Shown here: positions 5,947 to 10,927 of the stretch, in pieces | Position numbering within the stretch: the first letter of the stretch is position 1 | Layout: each line of letters starts with the position of its first letter | Assembly: GCA_964524705.1 (NCBI GenBank) | Contig: CAZGDB010000036.1 | Coordinates: forward strand, 1 to 10,927 | Direction: 5' to 3' | DNA length: 10,927 nucleotides | Source of the DNA: CAZGDB01 sp964524705 | Lineage (GTDB): Bacteria > Pseudomonadota > Gammaproteobacteria > Berkiellales > Berkiellaceae | Notes under the pieces: generated by a model | The model's database searches: none | Told to the model about the DNA's origin: nothing | What the model saw: the letters and a program-made list of their open reading frames with translations, nothing else | Translations under genes and position numbers: made by a program

Positions 5947-7025
5947 GAACTGGTATCCAGTGCCGCTAAGAGTAAGGCTTGGTTTTCTTGTACGAGGCTT
6001 TCTACGACTGCAATCAGATCGCCTTCTAAGATTTCAGGCAAGCGATAGAGCGTTAAGTTAATTCTGTGATCTGTAACACGACCTTGGGCGTAGTTATAGG
6101 TTCTAATCCGTTCAGATCTGTCACCAGTCCCTACCAAGGACTTACGCAAGTCAGCACGCTCTTGTACTTGTTTATCACGTTGTTGTTGAAACAACCGTGC
6201 TTGTAATAAGGCCATCGCCTTGGCTCTATTTTTATGCTGAGAGCGTTCTTCTTGGCATTCTACCACCAGGCCTGAAGGGATATGGGTGATCCGAATTGCA
6301 GAGTCTGTTCTATTAACGTGCTGTCCACCGGCCCCTGAGGCACGATAGGTATCAATCCGTAAATCTCCGTTATCTATCTCAACAGCTTCTACATCCGCTT
6401 GTTGAGGTAGAACCGCAACCGTACAGGTAGAGGTATGAACACGACCTTGCGCTTCTGTGGCAGGCACGCGTTGTACTCTATGGGTGCCTGATTCAAATTT
6501 CAGTAAAGAGTAAATCCCTTGACCGCGAATTTGCATGACTACTTCTTTATAGCCCCCATGCTCTCCCACACTTTGGGTCATGAGTTCAGTTTGCCAATTC
6601 ATTTTTTCCGCAAACTTTAAATACATGCGTAATAAGTCACCGGCAAACAAGGCTGCTTCATCGCCCCCGGTTCCGGCTCTGATTTCCACAAACACATTTT
6701 TATCATCATCAGGGTCTTTAGGTAATAACAACACCATCAACACTTTATCTAGTTGTGCGTGTTTAGCTTCTAAATCCTTTAACTCTTCTTCGGCCATTGC
6801 CCCAAAATCGGGATCTGACATTAAATTTTGTGTAGCGGTAATTTCCGCTTCTACCGCCAATAGCGCATTAAAGGCTTCTGTCAGTGGCCCTAGCTCTGCA
6901 TATTCTTTAGAGTATTCTCTAAAGCGATTGGTGTTATTTAAAATCTCAGGGGTCCCTAGGAGATGTCCTAGTTCTTCATGTCTTTCTTTGATTCTAAATA
7001 AACGGTCTTTTAATGTTTGTTTCAT
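5943..7025 (-). CDS. prfA: Peptide chain release factor 1 (RF1)
   Basis: A 360-residue protein, the standard length. The stop-codon recognition tripeptide is PAT at 188-190 (within RVPATEAQGR), the PxT type that reads UAA and UAG. The peptidyl-tRNA hydrolysis motif GGQ is at 233-235, in GAGGQHVNRTDSAIR. The N-terminal coiled region and domain with RAGTGGDEAALFAGDLLRMY (117-136) are typical. The ATG at 7025 follows the hemA stop by three bases, with only a weak purine-rich GAGAAAG before it, so coupling to hemA translation is likely. The Gln235 side chain is the target of PrmC encoded next. Confidence 0.98.
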   Translation of the reverse strand: MKQTLKDRLFRIKERHEELGHLLGTPEILNNTNRFREYSKEYAELGPLTEAFNALLAVEAEITATQNLMSDPDFGAMAEEELKDLEAKHAQLDKVLMVLLLPKDPDDDKNVFVEIRAGTGGDEAALFAGDLLRMYLKFAEKMNWQTELMTQSVGEHGGYKEVVMQIRGQGIYSLLKFESGTHRVQRVPATEAQGRVHTSTCTVAVLPQQADVEAVEIDNGDLRIDTYRASGAGGQHVNRTDSAIRITHIPSGLVVECQEERSQHKNRAKAMALLQARLFQQQRDKQVQERADLRKSLVGTGDRSERIRTYNYAQGRVTDHRINLTLYRLPEILEGDLIAVVESLVQENQALLLAALDTSS

Positions 7026-7028
7026 AAC

Positions 7029-8240
7029 TTATTTTTCTTTCTCAAAAGAGGGAAAACAGGCAGGTTCCCTTAACCATTGTGTCGGAACATGCATCGTTTT
7101 TTGTGCCAACCGATAAGCCAGCCATTCTAAAACACTTTCAGGATCTTGCCCAGCGGCTAATGCACGCTTTGCCTGGCTTAAGATCTGCTGTTTATGTTCT
7201 TCCATACTAATTCTATAGTGACGAATCGTAGGATGACGGGCTTGTAAGGTCAACCATTCACCTAGCTGCACCAATTCTGATTGAATAATCACCTCAGCAG
7301 CTGCTTGTGCCCCTTCGCGTAATTGTTGATGTAAACTAACTAAGTTTTGTAATGCTTCCAAATTGTATAAATATACCCCTTCCAACTCTGCTGCTTCAGG
7401 ACTGATATCTCGGGGCATCGCCAGATCTAACAACAACAACGGTGTTGCGCGTTGTCGCTCAGATAAAGCCTGCTGTAACATGTCGGTGGTAATAAGAGGC
7501 TCTAAGCTACCGGTAGCACTGGCTAATACATCTAAGCTCGCAATACTTTCACCTAAACTACTTAATGGTAGGGTTTGTCCTTGATAGGCTGCCGCTAATT
7601 TTTCTGCTGCCACCTGACTTCTATTAAAAAATATAAACTCACGGACGCCTAACTTATAAAGATGATCTGCCAATAACTTTGCGGTCACGCCTGCACCTAC
7701 AACGCCGACCCTTTTGGTTTGCCATTGATCAAACAACTTTTTAGCCAGCCATACAGCAGTATAGGCAACTGACACAGGACGAGTCCCTATGTCAGTATGG
7801 GTTCTAATTTTTTTTGCGACCGAAAACGTGCGCTCAAAAATCTTAGCGCTCCACTTTCCAATACTCTGATGTTTGTGGGCATCCTGATAGGCAGCTTTGA
7901 TCTGACCTAAGATTTGAGGTTCCCCCATAATCAGAGAATCTAACCCAGATGCTACACGCATTAAATGCCCTATAGCCGAGAGTCCTTCCAAGGTATAAGC
8001 GTAATTCCAGACCTCAGGTGCCCATAATTTTTGGCAGGCCTCTAAAAAAGGCGTTAACTGCCGACCTACGACATACACCTCAGCACGGTTACAAGTAAAG
8101 ACTAAAACATACTCAGCAATCACTTGCTGCTGCTTATGTTCTTGTAGCCATACGCGTAAAGCAGGCTCTGCACGTGCCAAACTTTCACGGACCTGAAAGG
8201 GCGTGGTTTTATGGTTAAAGCCTACCACCCAACACTTCAC
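7029..8240 (-). CDS. hemA: Glutamyl-tRNA reductase HemA
   Basis: A 403-residue protein that reduces glutamyl-tRNA(Glu) to glutamate-1-semialdehyde with NADPH, the first step of C5-pathway tetrapyrrole synthesis. The N-terminal GFNHKTTPFQVRE (7-19) and the nucleophile Cys50 in TCNRAEVY (49-56) are present. SGLDSLIMGEPQILGQ is at 98-113, and the NADPH-binding GAGV at 182-185 precedes FNRS (205-208). A C-terminal helical dimerisation domain runs from about 310. The start is GTG at 8240, supported by AAGGTG eight bases upstream and by the conserved GFNHKT only six residues in. It heads the hemA-prfA-prmC operon and is divergent from the TPR gene across about 100 bases that hold both control regions. 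Confidence 0.98.
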   Translation of the reverse strand: MKCWVVGFNHKTTPFQVRESLARAEPALRVWLQEHKQQQVIAEYVLVFTCNRAEVYVVGRQLTPFLEACQKLWAPEVWNYAYTLEGLSAIGHLMRVASGLDSLIMGEPQILGQIKAAYQDAHKHQSIGKWSAKIFERTFSVAKKIRTHTDIGTRPVSVAYTAVWLAKKLFDQWQTKRVGVVGAGVTAKLLADHLYKLGVREFIFFNRSQVAAEKLAAAYQGQTLPLSSLGESIASLDVLASATGSLEPLITTDMLQQALSERQRATPLLLLDLAMPRDISPEAAELEGVYLYNLEALQNLVSLHQQLREGAQAAAEVIIQSELVQLGEWLTLQARHPTIRHYRISMEEHKQQILSQAKRALAAGQDPESVLEWLAYRLAQKTMHVPTQWLREPACFPSFEKEK

Positions 8241-8341
8241 TTGTAAGACACCTTACTAATCTCTTGATTTAAACTTCTCACATTTTACCCATTGGCGCCG
8301 AAAAAAGAATGGTAGGCTCTAATTCAAGGATATAGCGTAAC
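8241..8341. promoter_or_regulatory. Divergent control region between hemA and the TPR-lolB operon
   Basis: About 100 bases separate two diverging starts, so both promoters must lie here. On the minus strand TAAAAT (8282-8287) could be a -10 for hemA, with a poor -35 (TTCTTT, 8304-8309). On the plus strand TCTAAT (8318-8323) is a possible -10 for the TPR gene, and AAGGA (8326-8330) is its ribosome site, 11 bases from the ATG. No well-conserved -35 was found in either direction, and no clear operator. Confidence 0.4.
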
Positions 8342-10060
8342 ATGAAGTGGTGGTTAGTATTAGGTCTAAGTGTTGTGCTAATCGCAGGCTCCAGCGTAAC
8401 GCAGGTAGTTACCGAACACACACCTAAACAACGACTCTTAAAGCCTATGCTGACGCACACTGACCCTATTTTTCAAGAAAACATGGCAAAAATTTTAACT
8501 GCTGAACTGGCTTTACAAAGGAATCAACCTGAACTTGCAGAACAACTGTATAAAGAGCTCAGTGAGCGTACGCGAGATCCACGCATTGCCAAACGTGCCA
8601 CTGCAATGGCGATAGAATTTGGAAAATATGATGATGCCCGTCACACAGTTCAGATCTGGGCAGAAGATAAAACCGATTTAGAAGCCCAATTATCTGCTGC
8701 AACTATTTTGTTACAATCCGATGAAATTGCAGCGACGATCCCTTATTTACTCAACGTCCATGAGTTAGATCCTAAAAATGCGACTGAACATTATCTCTCC
8801 CTCTTCCAACAACTACCCGAAGCGCATACACGTGAGGCCTATTGGGACCTCTTAGAAAGTTTATCTCAAGAAACCCCTATGGCAGCTTATGCACCAGTCA
8901 TGCAGGCTACTTTAGGAGAGGTTGAATTAATGGTGAATAATCCTAAGGCAGCACTTGCACGCAGTGTACAAATTTTAGCCATACATCCTGATTCTGCCGA
9001 TGCGCTTATTTTAGAAGCACGTGTTTTAGTGTTTCAAGATGAAAAATCTAGTGCGCTCAAACTTTTAGACAGTGTGTTACCTAAATTTAAAGATAACTTA
9101 GACTTACATTTATTATACTGGGATTTAAAATTACAATCTGGACAAAAAGCACAAATTTTTGCCAGCGTAAAAAGTTGGGTCAACAAAACTGAAGATCCTA
9201 CTGAGCAATTACAACTTGCGCGTTTATGTATGCAAGGAGAATGGTTTGCGTTAGCCAAGTCCTTTTTAGAAAAAGCAGAACAAGATGAAGAGCATCGAGA
9301 TCCAGCCCAATATTTTTTAGGACGTTTAGCTGAATTAGAACAAGATATGCCAACGGCTATTACAGAATACCAAGCTGTAGAAAGTGGTCCCTTTCATATT
9401 GCTGCCCATTTACGCGCTGCACAACTCTATGGGACAAAAAATAAATATGAAGACGCTTTAGAGGTGCTCAGCAATGCGAATCCACACGATCCTGCTGAAC
9501 TACGCGAAGTGGTACTATTAAAAGCTGACTTATTAGAAAAAAACCAAAATCCTCAACTTGCTTTAGAAGCGTTAAACAAAGGTCTCCTCTTTTTACCACA
9601 AGACCCTACGCTCTTAACCAGCAGTGCTAAATTGGCACGTCAATTACAAGACTGGGAGGTGTTACGCAGTAATTTAACACAAATCTTAACTCTAGAGGGA
9701 AAACACTTAGCTGAGTTACAAGAGCTGATTGGCTTACTCATGTTACAATTTAAAGATTTTACAGGTGCCTCCCAATGGCTCCAATCTGGGTTTCACAACT
9801 ACGCTGAAGATCCTAAGCTATTAGAATTACAAGGAGACTGGTATTATCTTCAAAGTGATTTTAAACAAGCACGTACGTGGTATGAAAAAGCATGGACGCA
9901 TGCCCCTAACCCGATGTTAGCTGCCCGTCTTGGAGAGGTAATGTGGAAACTTGGACAAAATCAAGCTGCCGAAAAGATTTGGCAACTCGGCTTACAATCT
10001 GCCCCCAAACACCAGGTGTTACTGGACACCATGGAAAAATTCAGACCTCAAGCGCCTTAA
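8342..10060 (+). CDS. Periplasmic or membrane-anchored tetratricopeptide repeat (TPR) protein
   Basis: A 572-residue protein beginning with a basic-hydrophobic segment (KWWLVLGLSVVLIAG, residues 2-16) that works as a signal peptide or membrane anchor. No Cys follows it, so it is not a lipoprotein. The remainder is almost entirely helical repeats. Clear TPR-like pairs are at about 53-105 (AELALQRNQPELAEQLYKEL then a GKYDDAR helix), around 370-440 (YEDALEVL, QNPQLALEALNKGL) and 490-566 (WYYLQSDFKQARTWYEKAW, LGQNQAAEKIWQLGL). TPR arrays bind proteins; no partner or enzyme function can be named. A comparable TPR gene sits between hemA and lolB in Pseudomonas, from memory, so a link to lipoprotein or envelope assembly is an attractive inference. 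The ATG at 8342 is supported by AAGGA 11 bases upstream. Its end overlaps the beginning of lolB. Confidence 0.92.
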   Translation: MKWWLVLGLSVVLIAGSSVTQVVTEHTPKQRLLKPMLTHTDPIFQENMAKILTAELALQRNQPELAEQLYKELSERTRDPRIAKRATAMAIEFGKYDDARHTVQIWAEDKTDLEAQLSAATILLQSDEIAATIPYLLNVHELDPKNATEHYLSLFQQLPEAHTREAYWDLLESLSQETPMAAYAPVMQATLGEVELMVNNPKAALARSVQILAIHPDSADALILEARVLVFQDEKSSALKLLDSVLPKFKDNLDLHLLYWDLKLQSGQKAQIFASVKSWVNKTEDPTEQLQLARLCMQGEWFALAKSFLEKAEQDEEHRDPAQYFLGRLAELEQDMPTAITEYQAVESGPFHIAAHLRAAQLYGTKNKYEDALEVLSNANPHDPAELREVVLLKADLLEKNQNPQLALEALNKGLLFLPQDPTLLTSSAKLARQLQDWEVLRSNLTQILTLEGKHLAELQELIGLLMLQFKDFTGASQWLQSGFHNYAEDPKLLELQGDWYYLQSDFKQARTWYEKAWTHAPNPMLAARLGEVMWKLGQNQAAEKIWQLGLQSAPKHQVLLDTMEKFRPQAP

Positions 10061-10569
10061 GGGCCCTGCTGGGGATTGGTTTACTCACGCTCTCAGGCTG
10101 TACTACTTTTTCACGCACTGCGGATGCCACCTGGACGATGCAAGGCCGTTTAGCAGGGCAGCACCATCAAGATGGATTTAGTGCTAACTTTTTTTATGCC
10201 CAAACCACACAAGGATTTGATTTACAGTTATTAGGTCCTTTAGGTATGCATCCCATCCGGGTGGTGCAAACCCCACATATCGTTACGGCGTATTTTGATG
10301 GGCAAACCTATGAAGCCCCAGATGCCGAAGCTTTAGTGTATGCGCTCACCGGCTGGGAATTGCCGGTTCATTTTTTAAGCCATTGGTTACAGGCAAAGCC
10401 CGCCCCTACCCCTCAGGCAACCCAGCTCACCCGCAATACTGCAGGACAAATCATACATTTTGTACAAGCAGGGTGGCAAGTCGACCTGAGCTATCAACAC
10501 CGCCTGCATAAAATGACCCTCACCAATCCCCCTTGGCGCTTAAAATTATTGTTGCACGCTCCCGCCTAA
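10039..10569 (+). CDS. lolB: Outer-membrane lipoprotein receptor LolB, start codon unresolved
   Basis: The mature part is clearly LolB: lipobox LTLSGC, then a WTMQGRLAG strand, GFSANFFYAQ, FDLQLLGPLG (the hydrophobic loop region that matters in LolB), LPVHFLSHWLQ and a GWQVDLSY strand. LolB takes lipoproteins from periplasmic LolA and inserts them into the outer membrane, where it is itself anchored. The mature protein is about 156 residues, somewhat shorter than in E. coli. No ATG, GTG or TTG lies close before the lipobox. In frame there are GTG at 9943, TTG at 9979 (both make an overlong polar leader inside the TPR gene) and ATT at 10039, which gives a normal 20-residue signal peptide and is used here. 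The next ATG (10138) would remove the lipobox. A -1 shift from the ATG at 10031 at its run of five A would also fit. Function is sure, the 5' end is not. Confidence 0.85.
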   Translation: MQTSSALRALLGIGLLTLSGCTTFSRTADATWTMQGRLAGQHHQDGFSANFFYAQTTQGFDLQLLGPLGMHPIRVVQTPHIVTAYFDGQTYEAPDAEALVYALTGWELPVHFLSHWLQAKPAPTPQATQLTRNTAGQIIHFVQAGWQVDLSYQHRLHKMTLTNPPWRLKLLLHAPA

Positions 10570-10681
10570 CAAGCCGCGTGGGATTCTCCTTCTAGAACCG
10601 ATAGTCTTAGTGGGAGATAGCTGGTAATTTACACTTTCTTGATGAAAAAGTAACCACTTCTCTAAAAAACCCCACTATCCT

Positions 10682-10687
10682 TATAAT
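10682..10687 (+). promoter_or_regulatory. Putative -10 box upstream of the response regulator gene
   Basis: A perfect TATAAT lies about 43 bases before the GTG at 10725. The place for a -35, near 10657-10664, has only a T/C-rich match. Transcription would begin near 10694. Between the lolB stop (10569) and this box I see no convincing terminator with a T-tract. Confidence 0.45.
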
Positions 10688-10724
10688 ATCAGGTCAACAC
10701 AGGCAATAAAAAAAGGGAGTTGTG

Positions 10725-10927
10725 GTGTCAGACAATACTCACGCAAATCCCAATCGCTTACTCGTCTTAGATGATGATTTATTAATTTGCGACCTACTAC
10801 AATCTGTGGGGGAGGCAGTCGGCTATACCGTTAAAGCCTGTATAAATGCAAGTGATTTTCAAATCTCATACCCTCTCTTTTTACCCTCACTCATATTATT
10901 AGATTTGTCCTTACCAGAAGAAGACGG
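10725..10927 (+). CDS. Response regulator, receiver domain (partial, runs off the right edge)
   Basis: The first 67 residues show a CheY-like receiver domain. The first strand RLLVLDDD (11-18) gives the acidic pair that holds Mg2+. LILLDLSLPEEDG (56-68) carries the phospho-acceptor Asp60 and the typical L-LP-DG loop. A ten-residue polar extension precedes the domain. The start is GTG, probably at 10725 with GGGAG (10715-10719) five bases before it; GTG at 10722 is possible but too close to that site. The output domain is outside the window, so its class (DNA binding, EAL/GGDEF or stand-alone) cannot be told. Confidence 0.85.
   Translation, partial: MSDNTHANPNRLLVLDDDLLICDLLQSVGEAVGYTVKACINASDFQISYPLFLPSLILLDLSLPEED

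Noticed and set aside
6580..7116. Plus-strand reading frame of 178 residues opposite prfA and hemA.
   Set aside because: It is antisense to two strongly conserved genes and its Ser/Asn-rich composition is what the complement of such genes gives.
8278..8460. Minus-strand reading frame of 60 residues upstream of hemA.
   Set aside because: It is largely antisense to the signal-peptide part of the TPR gene, has no ribosome site and no recognisable features.
9951..10181. Third-frame reading frame of 76 residues across the TPR-lolB junction as a separate gene or as a C-terminal extension of the TPR protein.
   Set aside because: It has no domain features, its middle is the shifted translation of lolB, and the TPR protein already ends naturally just after its last helix.
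10582..10617. ATTCTCC and GGGAGAT after lolB as a terminator hairpin.
   Set aside because: The arms are short, the loop is more than 20 bases and no T-run follows.

Overview
The window looks like chromosomal DNA from a moderately AT-rich gammaproteobacterium. The main evidence is the block hemA-prfA-prmC on the minus strand, divergent from a periplasmic TPR protein gene and lolB; from memory, Pseudomonas has a comparable order around hemA. A small helical protein at the left end has a glutamate block close to its C-terminus, like secretion signals of Dot/Icm effectors. Together with an OprO/OprP-type porin this makes a host-associated Legionellales-like bacterium (Legionella/Coxiella relatives) a reasonable guess. 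It is an inference, because no diagnostic Dot/Icm gene lies in the window.

Layout, left to right. Positions 1-182 are an AT-rich upstream region. Positions 183-686 (+) encode the small unknown protein, meeting tail to tail a YdfG-like short-chain dehydrogenase (SDR; 683-1426, -). A rho-independent terminator (1452-1478) follows a beta-barrel porin gene (1524-2822, -), which has its own promoter region and a leader of about 100 nt. Next is a second SDR of the HSDL2 type (3012-3836, -). Then come three overlapping small genes (3889-5147, -) whose products all begin with type IV prepilin-like signals. They sit directly behind prmC (5122-5946), prfA (5943-7025) and hemA (7029-8240), with no gap large enough for a separate promoter. 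From hemA's divergent side run the TPR gene (8342-10060, +) and lolB (about 10039-10569, +), then the start of a response regulator gene (10725 to the edge, +). There is no stretch above 300 bases without a gene.

How the genes work together. HemA makes glutamate-1-semialdehyde for tetrapyrroles. PrfA is release factor 1, and PrmC methylates the glutamine of its GGQ motif, so these two form a functional pair. LolB is the outer-membrane receptor that completes lipoprotein localisation. The pilin-like trio resembles a PilV/PilW/PilX minor-pilin set without PilY1 and probably shares the hemA-prfA-prmC transcript. The two SDRs and the porin are separate housekeeping or accessory functions.

The points most worth a second look are the candidate effector, the pilin-like trio with E, D and P at position +5 of its successive members, the 61-residue pilin-like protein nested in the end of prmC, and lolB, which has no ordinary start codon compatible with its lipoprotein signal peptide.
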